Shown here one piece after another: positions 32,523 through 41,014 of a stretch of 64,000 bases of DNA. The notes beneath the pieces were generated by a model. It worked only from the letters and a program-made list of their open reading frames with translations. It searched no databases and was not told the origin of the DNA. A program made the translations under genes and the position numbers. Each line of letters starts with the position of its first letter. The first letter of the stretch is position 1. Origin of the DNA: JABDGV01 sp964577935 (GTDB lineage Bacteria; Chlamydiota; Chlamydiia; Chlamydiales; FEN-1388); assembly GCA_964577935.1 (NCBI GenBank), contig CAZOAJ010000002.1, positions 1-64,000 of the forward strand, in the 5' to 3' direction.

Positions 32523-34043
32523 CTACACCATTCTCGCACTACGATTAATAAACTTAAATTTGTCATCTTCTGTTTTATCCCATGCAGGCAAGTAATGCCA
32601 GCCAAGGAAAATCAGATTCAATTCAGTACCATGTGATAACTTATCCTCTTCAGTAGTTAAAGGCTCTTTACTCTTAGGAACTCCTGAAGAACCATCTATT
32701 ATTGAAAAATAAATGTTATAGTGTTTTTGAATTAAAAATGCCTCAACCGTGCCTCCCCAAAGAGGTTGCTCGATTTTTTTCACTATATCCTGCTGTTTGC
32801 CTCTAAGCGTTTTTTCAAGCTGGAGATACTCTTCGAGGGCCGAGTTCAACTGAAGGCTTTTTGCTTCTTGAGCGCTTGCATCCTCCTCCTCTTGATATTC
32901 CACAAATAAATTTCGGATTTGATCTCTTTTCGTATTGAGGATAGGAATTTGCGTGGACCAAAACTCTTTGAATGTTGTTATTTCCTCATTGCTTATATCA
33001 TTAACACTGTCATCTTCTACCGCTTTCAGAAGCTCGGGCTTCAATTTACTCCATATACTATCAAGAGAATATGCGTTAGATTTCTCATCAAAATCCGCAT
33101 CAGTACATATCTGCCGTTGAATAAGCTCTTTTTGATGGTCCTTAATCAATGCATTTCTCCACTCAGGATCCATCTCAGCTTCCTCAACGACAATAGATCT
33201 TAATTTCTTTGGAGTCACATTCTGGTCAATTCCGAATCCTTTAAGTTGAGTACAGATCGAATTATAGAAACAATCACCATCACTAGGAACACCGACGTAT
33301 ATCAGATTCTGTTTTTCCAAAAAGGATTTCAATCCTTCTTCCACATGAGCACTTGGAGGGTGACTGAGAAGGTACTTTTCAGCACCATCAATTTTAAAAT
33401 CTGATTCTTTTGAGAAATCAATAAATTTATTTTTCACCTTCAGAACCAGATCATCTTCTTCCGCATAAGGCCCATCATAGTAATTCCATACCATGTTCAT
33501 TTCGTGAGACAAAGAATCCAACTCTGTATCTTCTTCTTCTGTATCTTCCATAACAAAATATTCATCTTCATGTGAATAAGAGTGAGGGATGATTTGATCT
33601 TGAGAATATACATTTAAGTCTTTGCCTGCAGATGGCCTAGGTTCATTAAGACTAGATGATGATCTTAAATCAAAGATTTCGGGAGCCGTCTCCTGTGTTA
33701 CTTCCACAGTTTCGTTATACTCCTTTTCTGCACCTTCGATAACGGAATCTTCACTAGAAGTAGTTGCTGATTTTTTGTTAAGTATTTCAGCCGCTTTATC
33801 CTTCGTTACTTGTACAATTTCGTTTTCTTTTCCGGTTTGTTGTTTGATGTTTCCTTGATTAAACCTATAGAATGCTTCGACAGCAAAAGCCGCTGCAAGA
33901 GGACCGCCTACAATAAGGAATGGCAGGCCTAGAACACCAAAAACAACGCTCAAAATTTTCTGCGTTTTACTCAGATCCTTAAACTTATTCACATGACTCG
34001 AAACTGCGTTGAAGACTGTAGTAATAAGAGGAGGAATCTCCAT
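32523..34043 (-). CDS. OTU-family cysteine protease with a membrane segment (candidate deubiquitinase)
   Basis: 506 residues. A bilobed hydrophobic stretch at about 30-57 (V-V-F-G-V-L-G-L-P-F-L-I-V-G-G-P-L-A) is followed by a long acidic linker (75-240). The C-terminal half is an OTU domain: V252-P-S-D-G-D-C258-F-Y-N holds the catalytic Asp and Cys; W-G-G-T-V-E-A-F-L is the middle helix; G481-W-H483-Y is the catalytic His near the end. OTU enzymes cleave ubiquitin chains. With a membrane segment and no signal peptide, it resembles type III exported ChlaOTU of C. caviae in concept. Specificity for chain type cannot be told. Confidence 0.75.
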   Translation of the reverse strand: MEIPPLITTVFNAVSSHVNKFKDLSKTQKILSVVFGVLGLPFLIVGGPLAAAFAVEAFYRFNQGNIKQQTGKENEIVQVTKDKAAEILNKKSATTSSEDSVIEGAEKEYNETVEVTQETAPEIFDLRSSSSLNEPRPSAGKDLNVYSQDQIIPHSYSHEDEYFVMEDTEEEDTELDSLSHEMNMVWNYYDGPYAEEDDLVLKVKNKFIDFSKESDFKIDGAEKYLLSHPPSAHVEEGLKSFLEKQNLIYVGVPSDGDCFYNSICTQLKGFGIDQNVTPKKLRSIVVEEAEMDPEWRNALIKDHQKELIQRQICTDADFDEKSNAYSLDSIWSKLKPELLKAVEDDSVNDISNEEITTFKEFWSTQIPILNTKRDQIRNLFVEYQEEEDASAQEAKSLQLNSALEEYLQLEKTLRGKQQDIVKKIEQPLWGGTVEAFLIQKHYNIYFSIIDGSSGVPKSKEPLTTEEDKLSHGTELNLIFLGWHYLPAWDKTEDDKFKFINRSARMV

Positions 34044-34086
34044 ATTATGTCACCTTTTCACAGTGTTTTGATTCAATGAATTGCAT

Positions 34087-34701
34087 TTAAAGTGTCCCAA
34101 AATAGCGATCTCCAAAATCGCCAAGACCCGGCACAATACGCATCTCTTTATCAAGTCCTTGGTCGATCTGTGCAATTAATATTTTTATTTTTGGACATTT
34201 CTTTTGAATGGACTCAAGACCGATCGGTGAAGCAATGCAGCCTATTAATGAAATATTTGATTCCTGAGCGTCGCCTACGAGTATTGTTTCAAGCGCTAAA
34301 TTGACACTTCCACCTGTTGCAATCATCGGATCCAAAATAAGAATCTGAGAGTTTTTCGAAATCGCGGGGAGCTTTTTGTAATACATCTCGGCCACAGCTG
34401 TTTTTTCATCCCTTCGAGCCCCAATAAACCCAACACGAGCGTTTGGATACCGCTTAAGAAAAGCAGGAAGCAAGACAAGTCCTGAACGTAAGATCGGGAT
34501 AAGCACGATATCATCCACGAACGCAATTCCCGTCGTTTCGGCTAAGGGAGTTTCAACAACACAGGACTCTGTTTGAATAAATTTACCGCTTTCAATTGCA
34601 AGCACTTCAGAGACTTCATCCGCAGATGTTCGAAACTGTTCAAGAGTCGAATTTTTGTCACGAAGAACTCGTATTCGAGTTTCTATAAAATTGCCCTGCA
34701 T
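34087..34701 (-). CDS. upp: Uracil phosphoribosyltransferase
   Basis: 204 residues, normal length. It makes UMP from uracil and PRPP. Start region T-R-I-R-V-L-R-D-K-N-S-T; P-I-L-R-S-G-L-V-L-L, F-I-G-A-R-R-D-E-K, L-I-L-D-P-M-I-A-T-G-G-S (PRPP loop) and V-P-G-L-G-D-F-G-D-R-Y-F-G-T-L, the uracil-binding C-terminus, are all family signatures. It lies five bases after the other phosphoribosyltransferase gene. Confidence 0.95.
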   Translation of the reverse strand: MQGNFIETRIRVLRDKNSTLEQFRTSADEVSEVLAIESGKFIQTESCVVETPLAETTGIAFVDDIVLIPILRSGLVLLPAFLKRYPNARVGFIGARRDEKTAVAEMYYKKLPAISKNSQILILDPMIATGGSVNLALETILVGDAQESNISLIGCIASPIGLESIQKKCPKIKILIAQIDQGLDKEMRIVPGLGDFGDRYFGTL

Positions 34702-34706
34702 ATCTC

Positions 34707-35381
34707 TTAAGAAACTCCCCGAATCTCATTATTTCTTTTTGACAGAAGATCTATCACTTCACAATCTTCAGTCTGAGAAAAACTTTGATAGAATTGGCCA
34801 ACTGCCTGGAAAAATGGCGGCATCATAACACAATAAAGCTCATCTACAAGACATCGAATTTCATTACAAGTTTCTTGAGGGGCTACAGGCACTCCAACGA
34901 TTACCTTTTGAGCTTTTTCAGATCGGGCTGTTTTAATCGCTGCCTTCATGGTAGCACCAGTTGCAAGTCCATCATCTACAAGTATGACGACCTTGTCCTT
35001 TAGAATTCTCGGCACTAATCCCCTTCTGAACTGCTTAATTCGGGCTTTTGCTACAGCAATTTGTTCCAGAGAAATCTCTTTAAGATACGCATCGGAAACC
35101 CTCAAGCGTGAAAGCAAATCGGCATCGTATAAGATATCTCCCGTTTCAGTAACAGCACCAATAGCAAACTCCGAGTTCATAGGTGCTCCAATTTTGCGAG
35201 GACAAATCACATCAAGCGGTAGTTCTAGCTTTTTTGAAACAGCATACGCAGTAATGACTCCCCCTCGAGGAAGCCCAATAACTACTGCATTTGGATACGA
35301 CTTATATTTAATAAGAAGTTCTCCAAGAATAGATCCAGCTTCATACCTATCTAAAAACATAGACTCTCTCATAGTTATCAT
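34707..35381 (-). CDS. Phosphoribosyltransferase domain protein
   Basis: 224 residues. V-I-G-L-P-R-G-G-V-I-T-A-Y-A-V and V-V-I-L-V-D-D-G-L-A-T-G-A-T-M-K form the fold; the latter is the PRPP loop. C-P-R-K-I-G-A-P-M-N-S-E-F-A-I-G-A-V matches the COG1926 group of phosphoribosyltransferases, whose substrate is not known. Three possible Met starts (35381, 35372, 35360). It is likely co-transcribed with upp. Confidence 0.8.
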   Translation of the reverse strand: MITMRESMFLDRYEAGSILGELLIKYKSYPNAVVIGLPRGGVITAYAVSKKLELPLDVICPRKIGAPMNSEFAIGAVTETGDILYDADLLSRLRVSDAYLKEISLEQIAVAKARIKQFRRGLVPRILKDKVVILVDDGLATGATMKAAIKTARSEKAQKVIVGVPVAPQETCNEIRCLVDELYCVMMPPFFQAVGQFYQSFSQTEDCEVIDLLSKRNNEIRGVS

Positions 35382-35464
35382 CGATGCGCCAAAAACAACA
35401 TAATAAATAAAAATTAATTTTTACAAAGAACTCTGTCGCTATACTCCAACCTGGAGAGCTCAGC

Positions 35465-35560
35465 GGTGTGCAAGAATTTAATGTGGAGGAATTTAAGTTG
35501 TATGATTGACCTAGCGAGAAGTAGCAGGTCGATTTGTTAAAGTTATTTTTGCATAGTTCC
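35465..35560. mobile_element. Degenerate relative of the 6800-6954 inverted-repeat element
   Basis: GGTGTGCAAGAAT at 35465 and, inverted, GGAACTATGCAAAAATAA at 35560 match the arms of the element at 6800-6954, and the inner stretch TTTAAGTTGTATGATTGAC matches its AAGTTGTATGACGTGAC. It is about 96 bases, so shortened, and lies in the divergent gap upstream of the M16 protease. Confidence 0.5.
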
Positions 35561-35666
35561 TAACTCTTTATAGCTGAGAATTCATGAACAGGAGTAGATT
35601 CAACCGTCTAACGCATCTTTCACAAAACGTACTATCAATTCAAATCAAGAACATCCTGGTAGAAGC

Positions 35667-38657
35667 ATGACGAACGAAAAGAACTTTCTTCCAAATAACG
35701 AATTCACGATTGGCTTCACCTATAAAGGCTTTCGTGTTGTGAGCAACACCCCTGTTCCTGAATTAAGAACTCACCTCTATGAGCTCGAACACGAGTCTTC
35801 TAAAGCGAAAGTAATGTATCTATCATCTGATGATACCGAAAATCTTTTTTGCATTTCATTTAGAACTCTGCCTCCCTCTTCAAATGGCATCACCCATATC
35901 CTTGAACATACCGTCCTCTGCGGTTCGAAAAAATTTCCAGTTCGCGACCCCTTCTTTGCGATGAATCGAAGAAGCTTAAATACTTTTATGAATGCACTGA
36001 CAGGACAAGATTTCACCTGCTATCCAGCATCGTCTCAAGTCGAAAAAGATTTTTATAATCTTTTTGAAGTGTATCTAGACTCTGTCTTTAATCCAAAACT
36101 CGATCGTCTCAGCTTTCTTCAAGAAGGACATAGACTTGAATTTATTACACCTCAAGACCCTCAGTCCCCCTTAGAATTTAAGGGTATTGTCTACAATGAA
36201 ATGAAAGGATCTTTAAGCTCCCCTATGACACGGCTCATGGAAAAGATGGGAGAATCTCTCTATCCTGATGTTCCTTATGGATATAACTCAGGAGGTGATC
36301 CAAAAGAGATTCCACACCTGACCCACGAAGAGCTCGTGGAATACCATAAACAACACTACCACCCCAGCCGAAGCCTCTTCTTTTTGTATGGGTCTATTCC
36401 TCTTTCTCGACATCTCGACTTTCTAATTCAAAATGCACCGCTCGACTTACCTCCTCTCCCCAAAGAATCAATGCCGCCAAAGCAAAAGCGCTTTAAAGAG
36501 CCAAAATTTGTTGAAAGTACTTACCCCGTTGCAAGAAGTGAATATCGTGAAGATAGCTGCTTCATTTCATTTGGATGGCTCACCTGCTCATCGCTTGACC
36601 ATCTTACCTGCTTAGGGCTCTCAGTTCTTGAAAGCATTCTCATGGAAACAGATGCCTCAGTTCTCAAATTAGCACTACTCCAATCGGGACTATGTGCTCA
36701 AGCAAGCTCATCGGCTGATTTCGAACTTCCAGATGTCCCTGTTATTTTTACCATGACAGGTTGTAAAAAAGAGAATGTAGCGCCGCTAGAAGCTTGCATA
36801 CTCAACACCCTTCAACAGATTATTAAAGAAGGTATCGACCCCAAAAAGATAGAGGTAGCACTCCATGTTTTTGAATTAGCCAAAAGCGAAATAACAGGAA
36901 ATGGGTCTCCCTATGGATTATCTCTCTTTTGGAGATCAGGCCTTGTCAAACAACATGGCGGTGATCCTCTTCACGGACTTGAAATTCATAACTTATTTGA
37001 CCAATTGAGAGCAAAACTTGCAGAAGTTCCTCGTTATCTCGAATCTCTCCTCCAAAAATATTTTGTCGATAATCAGCACTTGGTTCGAATTCTCATGAGT
37101 CCAGATCCAGAATGCGCTACAAGAGAGTCGGAAGAAGAAAAGACACAACTTGCTCAAATTCAATCAGGTCTTACAGAAAAACAGATTGCATCGATCATTA
37201 ATGATTCAGAACTCCTGCACAAAAAACAAGTAGAGGAAGAAGACATTTCCTATGATTGTCTTCCTTTAACTTCGTTGAGCGATGCTCAGCCTACATGCCG
37301 CATATTTGATCTCAAACAAACACATTCGAATCAAGGAAGTGTGTTTACACACTCAGTCTTTACAAATCATATTGGATATCTGGATGTCATTCGTCCTATC
37401 CCTCATGTCGATGAAGAAGATATCTGGCTAATAAGGCTTTTCTCCTATCTTCTTACTCAAGTTGGATGCGGAAACCGCAACTATCAAGATAATCTCCACT
37501 ATATGATGGAGCACACGGGAGGAATTTCCGTAGCTTTGAGCCTAAATGTACAAGCCTCATCGCAACATGAATACGTACCAAGCTTCCATATCCGTGGAAA
37601 GGCACTAACAACAAAACTACCAAAACTTGCAGCGCTTATCTATGAAACTCTGGTCGAGCCAAACTTCAGTGAACGGCAGAGAATCAAAGAGCTTATTTTA
37701 AAGCATGCAACCTCTCTGGAAATCGGGTTCAACTCAAGCGGACTCCGCTATAGCATGTCTGAAGGAGCCTCTTCTTATTCAACACCGTCATACTTGTCCG
37801 ACAGTTGGTATGGATTAACTTACTTCAAAAACATCAGACAACTAGCAAAAGAATACGATACAAAAGAAGACTGGTTTCTCAAAAAACTCGAAGGATTTGC
37901 TTCTAGCATTCTCTCATCTGATGGCGTCAATATCTTATTGACCGGTGATGACGAAATGATTGCGCAGGCCCATGAAAATCAGTTTTGGGGGCTACTGGAC
38001 CTGCCTACTAAGCCTCAACGTCCATGGGATCTCAAAAAAGAAACTTCCATTAGCTCACATATATTTGCTCGGCCTATAGGAGCCTCTGTAGCCTATTCGA
38101 GTTTTGTACTTCCCGTCACAAACTATACGCACCCGCAGTCCCCCTATCTGAGCCTTGCGGCTCAATTACTTGAAAATATATCTCTCCACTCTCAGATACG
38201 AGAACGAGGTGGCGCTTACGGTGCAGGAATTAATTTTAACCCTATGGCCGGAACCTTCGCCTTTTATGCCTATAGAGACCCAAATATCGCATCAACGTAT
38301 GTCATCATGAAGGAAGCAATCTTAAAACTCGTTGAAAAAGGATTTGATGAAGAGGATCTAGAGGAAGCGAAACGAGAGATAATTCAAGGCCTAGATGCTC
38401 CAATTGCTCCTGGAAGCAGAGGCGAAGTGGCGTATGGATGGTGGAGAGAGGGCAAAACCCAAGAAATACGCCAATCATACAGAGACAAAATACTTACAGC
38501 AGAACCTAAGGATATCATCCTCGCACTGAAAGAACAGCTTCTTCCAAAAATCGATCAAGGCTCTTTTATAACATATGCAGGATCAGATTTGATTACGGCA
38601 GAAAATGCAAAATTTCATACCTTAGGGTTTCCAGGACTTAGCCAAAAACCACTCTAA
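35667..38657 (+). CDS. M16C (presequence-protease-like) zinc metallopeptidase
   Basis: 996 residues, typical for the M16C family, with two related halves. The inverted zinc motif is H-I-L-E-H-T-V-L-C-G-S, and the third ligand Glu lies in I-V-Y-N-E-M-K-G. The second half carries the Arg-Gly-Gly-x-Tyr motif (E-R-G-G-A-Y-G-A-G) that binds the substrate. These enzymes degrade short peptides such as cleaved targeting sequences. No signal peptide. In C. trachomatis an M16 protease is next to htrA, and here the two are split by four genes. Confidence 0.9.
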   Translation: MTNEKNFLPNNEFTIGFTYKGFRVVSNTPVPELRTHLYELEHESSKAKVMYLSSDDTENLFCISFRTLPPSSNGITHILEHTVLCGSKKFPVRDPFFAMNRRSLNTFMNALTGQDFTCYPASSQVEKDFYNLFEVYLDSVFNPKLDRLSFLQEGHRLEFITPQDPQSPLEFKGIVYNEMKGSLSSPMTRLMEKMGESLYPDVPYGYNSGGDPKEIPHLTHEELVEYHKQHYHPSRSLFFLYGSIPLSRHLDFLIQNAPLDLPPLPKESMPPKQKRFKEPKFVESTYPVARSEYREDSCFISFGWLTCSSLDHLTCLGLSVLESILMETDASVLKLALLQSGLCAQASSSADFELPDVPVIFTMTGCKKENVAPLEACILNTLQQIIKEGIDPKKIEVALHVFELAKSEITGNGSPYGLSLFWRSGLVKQHGGDPLHGLEIHNLFDQLRAKLAEVPRYLESLLQKYFVDNQHLVRILMSPDPECATRESEEEKTQLAQIQSGLTEKQIASIINDSELLHKKQVEEEDISYDCLPLTSLSDAQPTCRIFDLKQTHSNQGSVFTHSVFTNHIGYLDVIRPIPHVDEEDIWLIRLFSYLLTQVGCGNRNYQDNLHYMMEHTGGISVALSLNVQASSQHEYVPSFHIRGKALTTKLPKLAALIYETLVEPNFSERQRIKELILKHATSLEIGFNSSGLRYSMSEGASSYSTPSYLSDSWYGLTYFKNIRQLAKEYDTKEDWFLKKLEGFASSILSSDGVNILLTGDDEMIAQAHENQFWGLLDLPTKPQRPWDLKKETSISSHIFARPIGASVAYSSFVLPVTNYTHPQSPYLSLAAQLLENISLHSQIRERGGAYGAGINFNPMAGTFAFYAYRDPNIASTYVIMKEAILKLVEKGFDEEDLEEAKREIIQGLDAPIAPGSRGEVAYGWWREGKTQEIRQSYRDKILTAEPKDIILALKEQLLPKIDQGSFITYAGSDLITAENAKFHTLGFPGLSQKPL

Positions 38658-38676
38658 TCCATTTCTATATCAAACG

Positions 38677-38702
38677 CTGTGCGCTTCTACAGAAGCGCAC
38701 AG
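38677..38702. terminator. Perfect hairpin between convergent genes
   Basis: CTGTGCGCTTCT / AGAAGCGCACAG, a 12-base-pair stem with a two-base loop, lies 20 bases after the M16 stop. It contains the stop codon and last codons of the facing F-box-like gene. It is a likely bidirectional terminator and also sits in that gene's coding end. Confidence 0.65.
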
Positions 38703-39814
38703 AAAGAAAATCGACATTCGCTATCGACCAAATCTTTACACTTCTGAACCTCTTTCGATATCTCCTCATCGTCTTTGATAAGAGATGGAAGAAATTCACT
38801 CACCCAAGAATACAACTGAGGATCTTTTTTCAAAGCATGCAAAACAAGCTCTCTATCGCTTCTTAACTCTCGTGCTGCATGTTGTATAGCTGATCCGCAT
38901 TGACTTATTGCTTCGTATACAACTTGCCTATTACGCCAAATATTTGGTCCAAAGTAAATTAAAGAGAGCCCATCTACCTGAACAACAACTCTCGCAATTT
39001 CTATATCACATGGGAATCTAGCAGCAACCCAATGAGCACGTTCTGGATATAGAGTTAGCAAATTGATGAGAGTATTCTTACATCTAATAGCGGATTCAGG
39101 GATATATTCGACACAGGCATCCTGTGGAAGAATAAGTTTAATAAGTGATGAATCAATCTGTAGACGAACACTTGCATGTTCTATTTGTTGTGGAGAGTTC
39201 TTCAGCAAGATAGTGAAAAAAACTTTATCATCATGGTATTCATCGAATAATTTCTTTTTAAGTGCCTGAGAAGGGTTGAACTTATTCTGAGCAATTATTT
39301 TATAGATAATAGGTGGACAATCTAAATACTTTTCGACAAGATCCCAAATAGGAGTCTCAGGCTTATTTAAAGATAAAACATCATTACTTAAGCTCCCTCT
39401 CTCATCACTAGTAAGCACGCCAGCTGCAAGTTCAAAAAAATTTGCAGTTTTATCACTTATATCTTGATTTGGTGATAGCAAACTAATTTGCATGGCTGCG
39501 AAGGCCACCTTCATGATCATGCGAAAACGAGAATCTAGCCGCACTTCCGAAGGGATATTAAGACATATAAAAGGATTCCTAGCACATGCCCAGGTGAGCA
39601 CCTGAAATGATCTAAGGGACGGAACTAGCTCCTTTTGCGTAAGCGGTCTTTCTTCAAGAATGTATTTAAGAATGAATTCAGGAAGACCACGATCCCAAAT
39701 CGCCTTATATATAGTTTTATTGAGAAGAAGAGTTGACCTCAGTGTATTTATATCTAGGTACTCCGAAACAACGCACCAAGGAATAGCTGAAATTGAATTT
39801 ACTTCTGAAGCCAT
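38687..39814 (-). CDS. F-box-like protein with DUF4116-like repeats
   Basis: 375 residues, no signal peptide. Residues about 7-45 match the F-box pattern: I-P-W-C-V-V-S-E-Y-L-D-I-N-T-L-R, then L-L-L-N-K-T-I-Y-K-A-I-W. The rest is helical; about 270-345 resembles DUF4116 repeats (R-Q-V-V-Y-E-A-I-S-Q-C-G-S-A, R-E-L-V-L-H-A-L-K-K-D-P). F-box proteins dock substrates to the SCF ubiquitin ligase of eukaryotes; bacteria with them are usually intracellular. It sits 16 bases upstream of the dipeptidase gene's end, same strand. F-box call is by pattern only. Confidence 0.55.
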   Translation of the reverse strand: MASEVNSISAIPWCVVSEYLDINTLRSTLLLNKTIYKAIWDRGLPEFILKYILEERPLTQKELVPSLRSFQVLTWACARNPFICLNIPSEVRLDSRFRMIMKVAFAAMQISLLSPNQDISDKTANFFELAAGVLTSDERGSLSNDVLSLNKPETPIWDLVEKYLDCPPIIYKIIAQNKFNPSQALKKKLFDEYHDDKVFFTILLKNSPQQIEHASVRLQIDSSLIKLILPQDACVEYIPESAIRCKNTLINLLTLYPERAHWVAARFPCDIEIARVVVQVDGLSLIYFGPNIWRNRQVVYEAISQCGSAIQHAARELRSDRELVLHALKKDPQLYSWVSEFLPSLIKDDEEISKEVQKCKDLVDSECRFSFCALL

Positions 39815-39830
39815 GAGTGAGTTATTCTCA

Positions 39831-40841
39831 TTATTTAATTAATCTATCATACGCATTTTTAAAAAATATTTTCTCGGCTGCACAGCTCCCAAATTCAGCC
39901 TCTAAAAGTATTTTTAGCAACGGGTACGTAGAAGCATTGGAGAATTCATCATAAAAATAATAAGAACCTGTTTTTCTATTTTTCTTAGGAATAGAGGGGA
40001 CTGAGAAAAAATCAGCTCCTATGGCAAGGCCATCTTCGTATCCGGCATGTAACGCATATTCGACATGACGCAAAAAAGCTTTCGAATCATTCCCAAGAAA
40101 TGGCTTTATAAGATTCATACCGATGATGCCATTTCTAGAAACTATTTCAGAGGCTATTTCATCAGGTAAATTCCTGGCCACTGGACACATGTTTCGAAAA
40201 TTTGAATGACTTGCCATAACACGCACTCCAGAAATAGCAAGTATATCCTCTGCAAGCTTATCTGAAGCATGACTTAAATCTATTAAGACCCCCCATTTTT
40301 TAGCCCATTCTAAAAGCACCTTCCCATCTGAGGTAAGCCCTACTCCTTGAGCATGAGCTCCCCCACCAAAACGATTTTTATCATTCCAAGTTAAGCTTAC
40401 ATATAAGGGAACTTCAACCTCTCGAGCAAGCCAGTCAAAACGCTTTAGAGCAGCTTCCAGAGGCTCAGATTCTGTGCAAAATGAAGATGCATTTTCAATA
40501 GCAAGGCGAGTACGAATTTCTGCTGAATTGTTATTTCCCCAAGCGGCAAAAACTCCCGGATACGATTTAGAGAGAGAATGATATATCGATGCCTGTCTAA
40601 GCCCTGATCGTACAGACCATGCAACGGTAGGCGTGTATATAGCTAATGTCTGCAAAAAAACCTGCCCCATGCGCAACTGATGTATTGAGGCTCGTGAACT
40701 CTCGTCATAAGCTGAACGTGGAGTTTGTGGAAATCTCGCTCCCCCAGAAATGAAAGATAGAAGATCACAATGAAGATCTATAACTTGTATGGCGGCCTTG
40801 GACGTCGATTTCTGATTTGATATCTGGCTTGATACCTGCAT
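39831..40841 (-). CDS. Membrane dipeptidase family (M19) metallopeptidase
   Basis: 336 residues. V-I-D-L-H-C-D-L has the first metal ligands (H-x-D), S-H-A-S and S-H-S-N-F-R-N-M hold the later His ligands, R-N-L-P-D-E follows, and I-G-A-D-F-F is the late Asp strand. M19 enzymes split dipeptides, including D-residue and some cyclised peptides. No signal peptide is seen. Upstream of the F-box-like gene, so a shared transcript is likely. Peptide salvage is the probable role. Confidence 0.8.
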   Translation of the reverse strand: MQVSSQISNQKSTSKAAIQVIDLHCDLLSFISGGARFPQTPRSAYDESSRASIHQLRMGQVFLQTLAIYTPTVAWSVRSGLRQASIYHSLSKSYPGVFAAWGNNNSAEIRTRLAIENASSFCTESEPLEAALKRFDWLAREVEVPLYVSLTWNDKNRFGGGAHAQGVGLTSDGKVLLEWAKKWGVLIDLSHASDKLAEDILAISGVRVMASHSNFRNMCPVARNLPDEIASEIVSRNGIIGMNLIKPFLGNDSKAFLRHVEYALHAGYEDGLAIGADFFSVPSIPKKNRKTGSYYFYDEFSNASTYPLLKILLEAEFGSCAAEKIFFKNAYDRLIK

Positions 40842-40945
40842 AAAAACATCCCTTATACTTTCATATCTAGGATTACAGTAATTTAATTTATGGGGCTCTT
40901 GGATTGTAAGACTTCTTGGCAGAAATAGCCATCAGGATTAACTAT

Positions 40946-40974
40946 GGGAGTGCACAAGAATAAGTTATGTGACT
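40946..40974 (+). mobile_element. Single arm of the 6800-6954 element family
   Basis: GGGAGTGCACAAGAATAAGT and the following TATGTGACT match the left end of the element at 6800 (with an inserted CA). No inverted partner was found nearby. It lies between the divergent dipeptidase genes. Confidence 0.45.
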
Positions 40975-41014
40975 TGCTGTAGCTTATTTATAATCATTTC
41001 GATAGGACTCTCAG

